Shown: positions 1 to 9,721, numbered from the stretch's first letter. The stretch: DNA of 64,000 nucleotides from Shimia sp039969785 (GCF_039969785.1 NZ_JBDVNC010000004.1:186001-250000), one strand, 5' to 3'. Numbers and translations are program-made. Notes: generated by a model from the letters alone, not told the origin.

Positions 1-258
1 GTCGCTAACCTGATCGGCAGTTCCGGCACGGCCGTACTGGCAGGCCATCCGGGGATGGATCAGCCTGACCCCGGCGCCACGGTCTGTGCGTGCTTCAACG
101 TAGGGGTCAACACGATCATCGACGCCATAACCAGCCAAAAGCTGATCAGCGTCGATCAGATCGGCGTCGCGCTGCAAGCCGGGTCAAACTGCGGATCCTG
201 CCGCCCCGAACTCGCCGCGCTGCTGAATGCCACCCAGGGACGCGCAGCTGCCGAATAA
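1..258 (+). CDS. C-terminal end of an assimilatory nitrate reductase-like protein (partial)
   Basis: The frame is open from the first base and only the last 85 residues are inside the window. Cysteines at local positions 29, 31, 64 and 67 form the C-x-C-x32-C-x2-C pattern of a BFD-like [2Fe-2S] domain. Such a domain closes the large subunit of many NasA-type assimilatory nitrate reductases, where it helps pass electrons to the molybdenum centre in the cytoplasm; it also occurs in NirB and in opine oxidase subunits. The gene ends 4 bp before the convergent phosphodiesterase gene. Assignment to nitrate reductase is an inference, because the catalytic part lies outside the window. Confidence 0.55.
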   Translation, partial: VANLIGSSGTAVLAGHPGMDQPDPGATVCACFNVGVNTIIDAITSQKLISVDQIGVALQAGSNCGSCRPELAALLNATQGRAAAE

Positions 259-262
259 CGCA

Positions 263-1099
263 TCAGCTCAGAAACGGCGCGGCGGTCATTGTGGCGGGGA
301 TATCCACCCCCAACCGCCGCAATATGGTCGGCGCCAACTGAACCTGACGCAGAGCGGTATCCTCGGATGGCCCCGCGCCCTCACCGAAATAATAGAGCGC
401 AAAATCCTGCTGCAACGCATCCCGCCCGCCATGATGGCCGCGCGCATCCTGTCCATGATCTGCGGTGACGATCACCTCATACCCCTCCGCCCGCCAACGT
501 GGAATAAACGGCGCCAGCATCTCGTCCATCACGAAACAGGCGTGATCCATCTCGGGGCAGTCATGGTGAAACCGATGCCCCATACTGTCCAGCGTGCAGG
601 TGTGTAACATGCCGTAAGACAGCTCAAACCGCTGACACAAGTTGGTCAGCGAAGCAAACAAATCCTTGTCACTTGGCGTCATCTGATTGGCGTGGCCATA
701 CCCCGCCATAGAATGAAACCGGCCATGATTGATCGACGTGCTGTCAGGTTCATCATACTCCACGTCCCGTACATGATCGAACGGGTGACGATTGAAAAAT
801 TCAGACCAGAAACTATGCGCCACCGCCCCGGTCACACCACCAGCTTTGCGCACTTCACTGAACACATCCGGCTGCCTCAGGCGAAACACATTGCTGTTAC
901 CGGTGCAACCATGCACCTGCGGCGTCACCCCGGTATGGATCGAAGCATAACAGCTGGCCGAGGTTGACGGCAGCACCGAAGTCATGCGCCATTTCCGCGC
1001 CGCGCCACTGTCAACCCAGCCCTCCAGATTGCCAAACAAACGCCCGCAATTGCGCCACGGCACTCCGTCCAGAATAATCAACAACAGTTTGTTTTGCAT
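263..1099 (-). CDS. Alkaline-phosphatase-superfamily phosphodiesterase/nucleotide pyrophosphatase
   Basis: This 278-residue protein carries the metal-binding landmarks of the superfamily: an Asp in the first strand (D11, ILDG), a Ser/Thr-rich nucleophile region near residues 45-57, D171 with H175 and H178, and a DHG motif at 214-216 followed by GHHGG. There is no signal peptide, so it probably acts in the cytoplasm, hydrolysing a phosphoester or phosphonate-type substrate that cannot be named from sequence. It lies 101 bp downstream of the ABC transporter ATPase on the same strand, but a dispersed hairpin element sits between them, so co-transcription is uncertain. Confidence 0.8.
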   Translation of the reverse strand: MQNKLLLIILDGVPWRNCGRLFGNLEGWVDSGAARKWRMTSVLPSTSASCYASIHTGVTPQVHGCTGNSNVFRLRQPDVFSEVRKAGGVTGAVAHSFWSEFFNRHPFDHVRDVEYDEPDSTSINHGRFHSMAGYGHANQMTPSDKDLFASLTNLCQRFELSYGMLHTCTLDSMGHRFHHDCPEMDHACFVMDEMLAPFIPRWRAEGYEVIVTADHGQDARGHHGGRDALQQDFALYYFGEGAGPSEDTALRQVQLAPTILRRLGVDIPATMTAAPFLS

Positions 1100-1145
1100 G
1101 ACGCGCCCGCCTCACTGCTCCAGACACAGGAAAGGGCGCTCCCAC

Positions 1146-1195
1146 GCCCCTTCATTTTGCCAAAAATACTCACATCCGCCGCCCAACGGGCGGCC
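1146..1195 (+). repeat. Dispersed palindromic element, copy A
   Basis: The core TTCATTTTGCCAAAAATACT begins at 1151 and is followed by a 7-bp hairpin (GCCGCCC 1178-1184, loop AAC, GGGCGGC 1188-1194). The same core occurs near 33095, 56643 (reverse) and 61716. This copy lacks the GGGGCAGCGCCCC tail seen in the other three. It lies in a gap between two minus-strand genes and ends a few bases before the ATPase stop codon. Confidence 0.8.
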
Positions 1196-1200
1196 TTGCC

Positions 1201-2838
1201 CTAATTCCCGGCGCTCTCCATTTTGCGGTTGGAAATGACCTCTTCCAGCCACCCCAGCCGCATCTCGGGCACTGAACTCAGCAACAGATCCGTGTAGTCA
1301 TCAAAGGGTGGGCTCAGCACGTCGGTCTTGTTGCCATAACGCACAACCTTGCCCTGATACATCACCGCAATCGAATCCGCGATCGCCTTCACCGTGGCCA
1401 GATCGTGTGTGATGAACAGATAGGCCACGTCCTCGACCTTTTGCAAATTCAGCAAAAGCTTCAGAATGCCATCCGCAACCAACGGGTCCAGCGCACTTGT
1501 GACCTCATCACAGATGATCATCTTGGGCTTGGCCGCCAACGCGCGCGCAATGCACACACGTTGCTTTTGCCCCCCTGACAGCTCGGCCGGATAGCGATCC
1601 AGAAAGCCTTCACCCATTTCGATCTCTTCCAAAAGCTCAAGCACGCGTTTGCGTTTTTCTGCGCCTCTCAGACCAAAATAGAACTCCAGCGGACGGCCAA
1701 TGATCGTGCCCACCGTCTGGCGTGGATTCATCGCCACATCTGCCATCTGATAGATCATCTGCAATTCGCGCAAATCCTCGCGCGATCTCCCCGCCAGATC
1801 AGACGACAAGTCGCGCCCGGCAAAGTGGATATTGCCGCCTTTAGGTGGCAACAGCCCGGTGATCACCCGTGCCAGCGTCGACTTGCCCGAGCCACTTTCG
1901 CCAACAACCGCCAGCGTCTGTCCCGGGTGCAATTCGACATTCACATCGTGCAGAACATCAAAGTTCGTGCCCTTGTAGCGCGCCGTGATATGCTCGACTT
2001 TCAGCACCGGTTCTGACGTTGGCTGTTTCTCGACATGGTCAATCGACCGCACCGACACCAACGCTCGTGTATAGTCTTCCTGTGGCGCATTGATGATCTG
2101 GTCAACAGAGCCGTATTCGACCATGTCTCCCATCTTGAGCACCAGAATATCGTCGCTGACCTGCGCCACAACGGCCAGATCATGCGTGATATAAAGCGCC
2201 GCAACACCAGTGTCGCGAATGGCTTCCTTGATCGCCATAAGCACGTCAATCTGCGTGGTCACATCAAGCGCGGTTGTGGGTTCGTCAAACACCACCAGAT
2301 CCGGTTCAGGACACAGCGCCAGCGCCGTCATACACCGCTGCAACTGTCCACCGGACACCTGATGCGGATACCGGTCGCCAATGTTTTCCGGATCGGGCAA
2401 CCCAAGCTTGCGGAACAACTCTACCGCACGCGCTTCAGCCTCTTTCTTTGAGAACTTTCCATGGCGAATAGACGCTTCGGTCACCTGATCCATGATCTGC
2501 TTGGCCGGGTTGAACGACGCGGCAGCCGACTGGCTGACATACGTCACCTCGCCGCCACGCAGTTTGCGTATGTCCTGCGTACCGGATTTCATGATGTCGC
2601 GCCCGTTGACCCAGACCTCGCCACCGGTGATTTTCACGCCACCCCGGCCATAGGCCATACTGGCCAGACCAATGGTCGATTTCCCGGCCCCGGATTCGCC
2701 GATCAGACCCAACACCTTGCCTGGCGCCAGATCAAACGACACGCCATGCACGATCTCGATGTCATGGGGTTTTTCGCCCGGTGGATAGACCGTTGCGCCA
2801 ATTTTCAGGTCGCGGACTTTCAACAATGCCTCGCTCAT
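1201..2838 (-). CDS. Dipeptide/oligopeptide-type ABC transporter, fused double ATP-binding protein
   Basis: This 545-residue protein contains two complete ABC cassettes in tandem, equivalent to a fusion of DppD and DppF. The first Walker A (GESGAGKST) is near residue 47 and its signature is SGGQLQR; the second Walker A is GESGSGKST and its signature LSGGQKQR. Both have Walker B aspartates followed by a helix leading to an ITHDL switch histidine. It energises import through the two permeases encoded just upstream. The start at 2838 is chosen because it overlaps the permease stop codon as ATGA; an upstream ATG would run 14 codons into the permease gene. Confidence 0.93.
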   Translation of the reverse strand: MSEALLKVRDLKIGATVYPPGEKPHDIEIVHGVSFDLAPGKVLGLIGESGAGKSTIGLASMAYGRGGVKITGGEVWVNGRDIMKSGTQDIRKLRGGEVTYVSQSAAASFNPAKQIMDQVTEASIRHGKFSKKEAEARAVELFRKLGLPDPENIGDRYPHQVSGGQLQRCMTALALCPEPDLVVFDEPTTALDVTTQIDVLMAIKEAIRDTGVAALYITHDLAVVAQVSDDILVLKMGDMVEYGSVDQIINAPQEDYTRALVSVRSIDHVEKQPTSEPVLKVEHITARYKGTNFDVLHDVNVELHPGQTLAVVGESGSGKSTLARVITGLLPPKGGNIHFAGRDLSSDLAGRSREDLRELQMIYQMADVAMNPRQTVGTIIGRPLEFYFGLRGAEKRKRVLELLEEIEMGEGFLDRYPAELSGGQKQRVCIARALAAKPKMIICDEVTSALDPLVADGILKLLLNLQKVEDVAYLFITHDLATVKAIADSIAVMYQGKVVRYGNKTDVLSPPFDDYTDLLLSSVPEMRLGWLEEVISNRKMESAGN

Positions 2839-3650
2839 CCCCGGCCCCCTTTCAGTGACGTGGTACGGTTCAGGACCCAATCAGCCACCAGATTGACGCT
2901 GATCGCCAACGTAGCAATCGCCACCGCCGGATACAGCGCGGCTCCGATGCCATAGACAATCCCGTCCTTATTTTCCTTCACGATACCGCCCCAATCGGCT
3001 TCGGGTGGTTGCACCCCTAGCCCCAGGAACGACAGGGTCGACACGAACAGCACCATAAAGATAAAGCGCAGTCCCATTTCAGCCACCAGCGGGCTCAGCG
3101 CATTGGGCAAAATTTCACGGAAAATGACCCAGATCCGCCCTTCGCCGCGCAGCTTGGCGGCTTCGACGTAGTCCATCACATTGATATCAACCGCCACGGC
3201 GCGCGCCAGACGGAACACACGTGTGCTGTCCAGAAAGCCCATGACGATAATCAGCACAGGCACCGTTACCGGCATCACCGACAACACAACCAACGCAAAG
3301 ATCAGCGACGGAATGGACATGATCAGATCGACAAACCGGCTCATCATCTGATCCACCCAGCCGCCAATAACTGCGGCTGCGAACCCAAGGATCGATCCGG
3401 TAACAAAGCTCAGGATCGTACCCGCCGTTGCGATAAAGATCGTCGTACGTCCGCCATAAATCATACGACTAAGCAGATCGCGTCCGATATTGTCCGTCCC
3501 CAACCAATGCTCAGCGCTGGAAGGCTCCCAGACATCGCCAACAATGTCAGCCATACCGTAAGGCGCGATAAAAGGCGCAAAGATCGCTATGAAAAAGTAA
3601 AGCCCGGTGAAACTCAGCCCAATCAGGGCGGCAAGAGGTATATTCTTCAT
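2835..3650 (-). CDS. ABC transporter permease, DppC-like
   Basis: This 271-residue inner-membrane protein has an N-terminal membrane helix, a periplasmic stretch with the WLGTDNIGRDLLSR-type sequence typical of DppC/OppC permeases, and a C-terminal block of five helices. The EAA loop that contacts the ATPase is visible around EAAKLRGEG. It pairs with the DppB-like permease encoded 12 bp upstream. The order in the operon is binding protein, DppB-like, DppC-like, fused ATPase, all in one direction with short gaps or overlaps. Confidence 0.93.
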   Translation of the reverse strand: MKNIPLAALIGLSFTGLYFFIAIFAPFIAPYGMADIVGDVWEPSSAEHWLGTDNIGRDLLSRMIYGGRTTIFIATAGTILSFVTGSILGFAAAVIGGWVDQMMSRFVDLIMSIPSLIFALVVLSVMPVTVPVLIIVMGFLDSTRVFRLARAVAVDINVMDYVEAAKLRGEGRIWVIFREILPNALSPLVAEMGLRFIFMVLFVSTLSFLGLGVQPPEADWGGIVKENKDGIVYGIGAALYPAVAIATLAISVNLVADWVLNRTTSLKGGRG

Positions 3651-3662
3651 CTCTGCTCCCCC

Positions 3663-4619
3663 CTATTTCGGATGCCGCAAACGCGGGTTGGCCACAATGG
3701 ACACCACATCGGCAATCATATTCAGACCGATATAGACGGCAGCAAAGATAAGCCCACAGGCCTGCACCACCGGAATGTCGCGTTTGGACACGTGATCCAC
3801 CAGATATTGCCCCATGCCGGGATAGGTGAAGACCACTTCGATCACCACAACCCCAACCACCAGATAGGCAAGGTTCAACATGACAACATTTACAATGGGC
3901 GCGATCGAGTTTGGAAAGGCGTGACGCCAAATGATCCAGAACATCGGCATGCCCTTCAATTCGGCGGTCTCGATATAAGCAGACTGCATCACGTTCAGAA
4001 TGGCCGCGCGGGTCATGCGCATCATGTGCGCCAGAACCACCAGCGTCAGCACCATCACCGGCAACGCGATCGAGTTCAGCTTTTCACCCAACGACATGCC
4101 ATCATTGATCATCGACACAGATGGTGCCCAACGCAGCTTCACCGCGACGATGTACATCAGCATATAGCCGATCAGAAATTCAGGGATCGAAATCGACGCC
4201 AATGTGACCGCCGAAATGATCTTGTCAGGCCACCGGTCGCGATAGCGCACCGCCAGCAATCCCAGGAAAATTGCCAGCGGGACCGATATAATGGCCGCCC
4301 AGAAGGCAAGGAATAGCGTGTTTTTCAGACGTTTACCCAGACTGGACGCAATGTCCTGTCCACTGGTCAGCGCGGTACCCAGATCGCCTTGCATAATGCC
4401 GCCAAGCCAACTGAAGTACCGTTGAACCGGGGGATCATTGAGGCCCAGATCTGCGCGCAGATTGGCCAGAGCTTCGGGGGTTGCTGATTGTCCGAGGATG
4501 GATTGAGCCACGTCTCCTGGCAGGATGATTGTGCCTGCGAAAATCAGAATGGAGACAAGGAACAACAAGAGAAGTCCCAGCGCAATGCGCTGGGCCAGTA
4601 GTTTTACAATGGGAGACAT
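3663..4619 (-). CDS. ABC transporter permease, DppB-like
   Basis: This 318-residue inner-membrane permease begins with a hydrophobic N-terminal helix (residues about 8-30), continues with a periplasmic region containing GLNDPPVQRYFSWL, a hallmark of DppB/OppB proteins, and ends with a helix bundle. The EAA-type coupling loop is visible as the YIETAELKGMP stretch. It forms the translocation channel with the DppC-like partner. Only 1 bp separates it from the substrate-binding protein gene upstream, so the genes are surely one transcript. Confidence 0.93.
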   Translation of the reverse strand: MSPIVKLLAQRIALGLLLLFLVSILIFAGTIILPGDVAQSILGQSATPEALANLRADLGLNDPPVQRYFSWLGGIMQGDLGTALTSGQDIASSLGKRLKNTLFLAFWAAIISVPLAIFLGLLAVRYRDRWPDKIISAVTLASISIPEFLIGYMLMYIVAVKLRWAPSVSMINDGMSLGEKLNSIALPVMVLTLVVLAHMMRMTRAAILNVMQSAYIETAELKGMPMFWIIWRHAFPNSIAPIVNVVMLNLAYLVVGVVVIEVVFTYPGMGQYLVDHVSKRDIPVVQACGLIFAAVYIGLNMIADVVSIVANPRLRHPK

Positions 4620-4620
4620 C

Positions 4621-6207
4621 TTATCCCGCGACCCACATTTTCAGCGGTGCCTGCATATCCATCATGCCAAAGCCTTTGTGGTTGTCGACCCAACCGGCAA
4701 CCCGGTCAGAAGACGCGCTTACAAAGTCGTTAAACATTGGGCAGATCAAGCCGCCTTCATCACGGATAATGGTCGAAAGATCAGCATACATCGCGGTCCG
4801 TTTGGCTTCGTCCAGCTCGGCCCGTGCTGTCACCAGCAGCTGATCGAACTTTTCGTTGAAGAAACGAGTGTCGTTCCAGTCAGCCGAAGACAGATAAGCT
4901 GTCGACAGCATCTGATCCTGAACCGGGCGACCGCTCCAGTAGCTTGTGCAGAACGGCTGTTTATTCCACACTTCCGACCAGTAACCATCGTTTGGTTCAC
5001 GCTTGATCTCAAGATCAATGCCGGCTGCCTTAGCTGATTGCTGGAACAGCGCAGACGCATCCGGTGCACCGGGGAACGAATTGTCCGATGTGCGCAGCAG
5101 AACAGACCCTTCGTGACCGGACTTCTTGAAGTGATGCGCGGCTTTGTCCGGGTCATACATGCGCTGCTCGGCTTCGGTGAACAACGGATAAGACGCATTG
5201 ATCGGCGAGTCATTTCCGACGGAACCATAACCAAACAGAATCTTGTCGACCATTTCCTGACGGTTGATTGCGTACTTCAGCGCCAGACGCAGATCGTTGT
5301 TGTCAAACGGCGCCGTGTTGCAGTGCATGATGAACACATAGTGTCCCGGACCAGCTGTTGAGTGCACAGTGATGCCCGGTACGCGTGTGACCAAACCAGC
5401 GGTACGTGGTGGTACGCGGCTGACCATATCGACCTGACCGGATTGCAGCGCGGCAACGCGGGCTGTGTCGTCGTTGATCACGATGATTTCGATTGTGTCG
5501 GCATGGCCCAGCTCCGAATTCCAGTAATTCGGGTTCTTTTCAGCCACAAACCGAACGCCCATATCGGCGCTTTTCAGAATGTAGGGGCCGGTACCGATGG
5601 CCGCGTCCACACCGTCTTTGCCACCATTGGGCTGGATCAGCAGGTGATAATCGGTCAGCAGATAGGGCAGATCGGCGTTGGCCTGCTCCAGCTCAAGGAT
5701 AAAGTTGTCACCTTCGGCACGCATGCCTGAAATGCCGCGCAACAGTCCCAAAGCGCCCGACTTGGTCTCTTCGCCAGAATGGCGCTCGATGGTCGCCAGA
5801 ACGTCGTCTGCGGTGACCGATTTGCCATTCGAAAAGGTAATTCCGCTGCGGATTTTGAAGGTCCATGTTTTGGCGTCAGCAGAGGCTTCTACGCTTTCGG
5901 CCACGCGTGGTTCCAGGCTGCCATCCGCCGCCAGAATCATCAGCGGCTCGCCCCACATGCGGCTGACCATGGTCATTGCCGAGTTTGTTGTGGTCGCCGG
6001 ATCAAGGCTGTCTGTCGTTGACGCGCCTTCGATGCCAACCTTGATGGTGCCGCCCGTTTGCGGACCGGCAGCATGCACAGCGCCAGACAACATTGTGCCA
6101 GCAGCAGCGGCAGTCAGACCCAGCGCACTTGCGCGACCGAGGAACTTGCGACGCGAAATTCCACCAATCGCTGCCCGGCGGCTCAGATACTTCAGTTCGT
6201 CATTCAT
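4621..6207 (-). CDS. ABC transporter substrate-binding protein, family 5 (peptide/opine type), Tat-exported
   Basis: The 528-residue protein starts with a twin-arginine signal (SRRKFLG at residues 18-24, hydrophobic stretch, AxA-type cleavage site near HAAG), so it is probably exported folded to the periplasm. The mature part fits SBP family 5 (Pfam SBP_bac_5), whose members bind peptides, nickel, opines and other ligands; the ligand here is not readable. The start at 6207 follows GGGGAGAACAATA; the ATG five codons earlier is part of that ribosome binding site. It is the first gene of the transporter operon. Confidence 0.9.
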   Translation of the reverse strand: MNDELKYLSRRAAIGGISRRKFLGRASALGLTAAAAGTMLSGAVHAAGPQTGGTIKVGIEGASTTDSLDPATTTNSAMTMVSRMWGEPLMILAADGSLEPRVAESVEASADAKTWTFKIRSGITFSNGKSVTADDVLATIERHSGEETKSGALGLLRGISGMRAEGDNFILELEQANADLPYLLTDYHLLIQPNGGKDGVDAAIGTGPYILKSADMGVRFVAEKNPNYWNSELGHADTIEIIVINDDTARVAALQSGQVDMVSRVPPRTAGLVTRVPGITVHSTAGPGHYVFIMHCNTAPFDNNDLRLALKYAINRQEMVDKILFGYGSVGNDSPINASYPLFTEAEQRMYDPDKAAHHFKKSGHEGSVLLRTSDNSFPGAPDASALFQQSAKAAGIDLEIKREPNDGYWSEVWNKQPFCTSYWSGRPVQDQMLSTAYLSSADWNDTRFFNEKFDQLLVTARAELDEAKRTAMYADLSTIIRDEGGLICPMFNDFVSASSDRVAGWVDNHKGFGMMDMQAPLKMWVAG

Positions 6208-6529
6208 TATTGTTCTCCCCATTGGAATTGTTGTTTTGCGCCATGCTGCGGTTCAGGTGCGACACAAATCAAGGAAAATTGTTACGGCCATTTAACTTTC
6301 TTGCCATTTTTCCTGTGGCGAAACCTGTTTCATGGCCTAGCCCTTGATTTCCGTCGGTTCATGCGCCAAATCCGACACTTTTCGTCTTTTTGATACATGA
6401 ATTTAGAAGGCGCTTTTTTTGTTACTCGTTCATGTTGCGCCGTATTCCGACGACCTGCAACCGGTTTACGTCCGAAAACAGAGGGGATTCGCCGTCATTG
6501 GGACTAAGAAAATCCCTTCGGTCACCCTG
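6208..6529. other. Intergenic region with the presumed promoter of the ABC transporter operon
   Basis: This gap separates the end of the CocE-family hydrolase gene from the start of the transporter operon, both on the minus strand. It is AT-richer than its surroundings, with a run of seven T at about 6413-6419. I see no convincing terminator hairpin, palindrome or small gene. The operon promoter should lie here, but I cannot place it with confidence. Confidence 0.4.
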
Positions 6530-8518
6530 TCACAGACGGGGCACCGATACATTCCACTGACGCTCAAACACCTGTTCGTCGCCCTCGAACACGCTCAGTT
6601 CGGCGTCAATAACATAGTGGTCCGCCGTCCCTTTCATCTGCAATCTGGCTTCAATCCGCGCGCCCCAGTTGTCGCGCGACATCTCGCGCTGCCACCGAAA
6701 TTCCGAACTTGCCGACAACGGGTCATCTTCGCAGATTACAAACTTTTCGGTCGTGACTTCGCTGCTGACCAGCCCGGTTTCAAGGTCACGCACTGCGCCC
6801 GCGTCGCCTTCGATTTCAAGCGTCAGACTGCGCGCTGTGCTGTCCCGGATCAGTCGTTTGGCTTCCTGCACCGGCCGCAACTGCTCCTCCTGAAGCGGTT
6901 TGGCGGAGCGCGGCGGATCAAAGTGCAGCGCCTCATCGTCCTGCGCCGGACGCACCGGCAGGTCCAGCGTTCCCTCGTCTATCTCCAGAACGGCCAGCTC
7001 AGGCTCGGGCCACGCAAACGGCCAATAGCTGGATGAAATGGCAATCCGCAACCGATGCCCCTCTGGCAGGTGATAAGCGCATTGATCCAGCACAACCTTT
7101 GCCTCAACAAATTCGCCCACCGGCATATCGACCATCTTATCCGCACCATTCCGCTGGCGCAGGTTCAGAAACCCATGCGCGATCAGCGCACTAGAGCCGT
7201 CCGGGCGCACATCACACAACCGCACCGCCACTTGCGCACGCGGCTTGTCCGCCCGCACCCGCAGCGTCACAACTGGTGCTCCGATGATGTCGCGCCCTTC
7301 AGTTGTGGTCGCGCTGTCAAAACAACAGCTCAGCGCGTCATCGCTGCGCTGATCATCCGGCAATTCACCCGGACCAAACCCAAAGGGAAAATACTCACCC
7401 GTCGCCTGCCCACAGGCCAGTGCAGGGAACACTTTGCGCGCGGCACTGCCCGGCGCGTCGCTCAGAGTATTGCCGCTCAGGTGCCATTGCTCCGGTGTGA
7501 TTTCGCCCTTTCGATCCCGCAAGCCGACCCAACGACCGGGCCGCATGGAATAGCTGGTTTGTGGCGGCACGCTGTCCAGCACCCAAACCCGGTACTCTGG
7601 CAAATCTTCCGCCCCGTTGGGTTCATCCTTCAACCAGCGATCCCACCACCGCAGCATTTCGCCCAAAAAGTCGATCTGAGGTCCGGGCACTGCGAAATGC
7701 GGATATTTGTGGTTCCATGGCCCCACCAGCCCTTTGACCGGCGACTGCAGATTGTCCACCAGATGCGCAATCGTGTTGCGATACCCGTCATGCCAGCCGC
7801 CAACACTCAGAACCGCAGCCTTGATGGCGCTGTAGTCTTCGCACACTGACCCGTGTTCCCAATATGCGTCGCGTTGCTGGTGTTGCACCCACGTTTCGGC
7901 CAGAAACGGCGTATTCTCTAACCGCTCCAACCACATATCGCGCCACCGGTCTCCAACAATTTCAGGATCCGGCGGCAACGAGAACCAAGCCAGCACCGTG
8001 GCGGCCCATCCGGGGTTTTCACCCAGCATCAGCCCGCCCTTATAGTGAATGTCATCGGCATATCGGTCTACGGTCGAACAGATGCTGACCACCGCCTTTA
8101 GTGGCTCAGGTGCCAGCGCGGCAACTTGTAGCCCGTTAAAACCACCCCAGCTGATCCCCATCATGCCAACCTTGCCGCTGCACCAGTCCTGCTCTGCCAA
8201 CCAGTTGATCACCGCACCCCCGTCAGCCAGCTCTTGCGGCGAATATTCGTCGTCAAACAGCCCTTCGCTGTCGCCACATCCCCGCATATCGACCCGCACA
8301 CAGGCATAGCCATGCCCGGCCATATAAGGGTGGGTCAGCGCATCGCGCTGCGTTGTGCCATCGCGTTTACGATAAGGCAGAAATTCCAGAATCGCCGGAA
8401 CCGGCCCCGTCCCGACAGGGCGCCAGATACGGGCCGATAACCGTGTGCCATCCGGCATCGGAATGTGAACATGCGGCGTTTCTTCGACTTCGAATGGAAA
8501 TGTTTCGATGATGTTCAT
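6530..8518 (-). CDS. CocE/NonD-family hydrolase (X-Pro dipeptidyl-peptidase S15 fold)
   Basis: This 662-residue protein has the S15 alpha/beta-hydrolase domain (N-terminal half, nucleophile S123 in GISWGG, oxyanion region EFLPYRKRDGT near residue 45) and the C-terminal jelly-roll domain usual in cocaine esterase, glutaryl-7-ACA acylase and related ester/amide hydrolases. No signal peptide is seen. The start at 8518 has GGAGCCTGAG directly upstream. It stands between the ABC operon and a catabolic cluster, so it may hydrolyse an imported ester, amide or peptide-like compound; that link is inference. Confidence 0.88.
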   Translation of the reverse strand: MNIIETFPFEVEETPHVHIPMPDGTRLSARIWRPVGTGPVPAILEFLPYRKRDGTTQRDALTHPYMAGHGYACVRVDMRGCGDSEGLFDDEYSPQELADGGAVINWLAEQDWCSGKVGMMGISWGGFNGLQVAALAPEPLKAVVSICSTVDRYADDIHYKGGLMLGENPGWAATVLAWFSLPPDPEIVGDRWRDMWLERLENTPFLAETWVQHQQRDAYWEHGSVCEDYSAIKAAVLSVGGWHDGYRNTIAHLVDNLQSPVKGLVGPWNHKYPHFAVPGPQIDFLGEMLRWWDRWLKDEPNGAEDLPEYRVWVLDSVPPQTSYSMRPGRWVGLRDRKGEITPEQWHLSGNTLSDAPGSAARKVFPALACGQATGEYFPFGFGPGELPDDQRSDDALSCCFDSATTTEGRDIIGAPVVTLRVRADKPRAQVAVRLCDVRPDGSSALIAHGFLNLRQRNGADKMVDMPVGEFVEAKVVLDQCAYHLPEGHRLRIAISSSYWPFAWPEPELAVLEIDEGTLDLPVRPAQDDEALHFDPPRSAKPLQEEQLRPVQEAKRLIRDSTARSLTLEIEGDAGAVRDLETGLVSSEVTTEKFVICEDDPLSASSEFRWQREMSRDNWGARIEARLQMKGTADHYVIDAELSVFEGDEQVFERQWNVSVPRL

Positions 8519-8609
8519 CTCAGGCTCCGTGTGGCTCGCGCACACACTGCAACCGCGCGCAAAGCACCGCAAGCCCCGTCCTCAAATCCCGTCCTCAAGT
8601 CACGTCAGA

Positions 8610-8864
8610 TCAACGCTGTTGTCGCCACGACCGGACCAACGCGCCAAGCGCAATCAGCGCCCAAAGCAACTCAATCACAATCGCCCCGATATTGGGCCGC
8701 ACCCAAAGCGACACCAATATCAAACCAGCCCCCAGCAAATTAAGCAGATTGAACGCCGCCCCCCGCGCAGGCAATTGCCCACGAGTAGCCGCAAAATACG
8801 CCCACGCGATCACCAGCGCGCCCACAATCCCAACGGCGTCCGACCATCCCAGTTCTTGCAACAT
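8610..8864 (-). CDS. Small integral membrane protein, CBU_0592-like
   Basis: An 84-residue protein with three hydrophobic segments (about residues 9-27, 36-53 and 57-75) and a basic C-terminus ending SWRQQR. It resembles the small CBU_0592-type membrane proteins of unknown function. The start at 8864 is preceded by AGGTG at a suitable distance. It lies 17 bp downstream of the IclR regulator on the same strand and is probably co-transcribed with it. Confidence 0.7.
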   Translation of the reverse strand: MLQELGWSDAVGIVGALVIAWAYFAATRGQLPARGAAFNLLNLLGAGLILVSLWVRPNIGAIVIELLWALIALGALVRSWRQQR

Positions 8865-8881
8865 CACGTTCGCACCTGTCT

Positions 8882-9652
8882 TTAAAAAACGCCCGCCTGC
8901 GTCAACTCCATCGCGCAACGGCGCAACACCGCTGTTACCAAATCGCGCGTTTCGACGTCAGCCAGGGCTACTTGCGAATCCTGCACGCCCAGTACGGCCT
9001 TGACGCTGCCCCTGGGGCCAACCGGCACGGCAATACCTGTCACACCCAGCTCAAATTCACCCGTCACCACAGCGCAGCCCGCTTGCGACGCCTGTTGCAC
9101 TGCTGCGCTCAGCGCTGCGGTATCGGTCACACTTTCGCTCGTGAATGGCTCCGGGTTTGACGCTGCGATCAACGCGTCGGATTCATCAGGTGGTCCCCAC
9201 GCCAACAGCATCCGACCAACCGCCGTATGAAACATCGGCAACCTGCTGCCCACTGTGAAGCCATAGGTCACGCCTGACGCGCGCAAAGTGGATTGCGCAA
9301 CCATCAACGCGCCGCCGTCCTCGGGCATTGCCAGAATAACCTCTCGCCCCAACTCCGCCGATGCCGCGTTCAACAACGGCTGGATAACACGACCAAACTG
9401 ATTTCCGCGCAGAAAGCTGCCCGCCAGCACCAGAATGCGTGGGGTCAGCGAGAAAACACGCCCCTCGCGACGCACATATCCCAGATGCACCAGCGTCAGC
9501 AGCAATCGCCGAGACGCCGCAGGATCCAGTCCGGTGCGCCGCGCAATGTCGCTTAGCGTCATGTGGCTGTGATCCTCGTCAAAGGCTTTCAGCACCGACA
9601 TGCCTTTTACAAATGTCAGCGAAATGTCCCGGTTCTGTGGCACGTGATCCAT
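8882..9652 (-). CDS. IclR-family transcriptional regulator
   Basis: A 256-residue protein with an N-terminal winged helix (residues about 12-75, TLSDIARRTGLDPAASRRLLLTL) and a C-terminal IclR effector domain. The effector domain resembles that of PcaR/PobR-type regulators of aromatic-acid catabolism (GVTYGFTVGSRLPMFHTAVGR). It is transcribed divergently from the Rieske oxygenase gene, and a perfect 15-bp palindrome lies between them, so it most likely controls that cluster and itself. The inducer is unknown but is expected to be a substrate or intermediate of the pathway. Confidence 0.92.
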   Translation of the reverse strand: MDHVPQNRDISLTFVKGMSVLKAFDEDHSHMTLSDIARRTGLDPAASRRLLLTLVHLGYVRREGRVFSLTPRILVLAGSFLRGNQFGRVIQPLLNAASAELGREVILAMPEDGGALMVAQSTLRASGVTYGFTVGSRLPMFHTAVGRMLLAWGPPDESDALIAASNPEPFTSESVTDTAALSAAVQQASQAGCAVVTGEFELGVTGIAVPVGPRGSVKAVLGVQDSQVALADVETRDLVTAVLRRCAMELTQAGVF

Positions 9653-9721
9653 CCTGTCCCAGCGTTCCTGTTTCTACGCGGCGCCTCAGACAACGGTCAA
9701 TCTGAACCGGACATATTTTTC

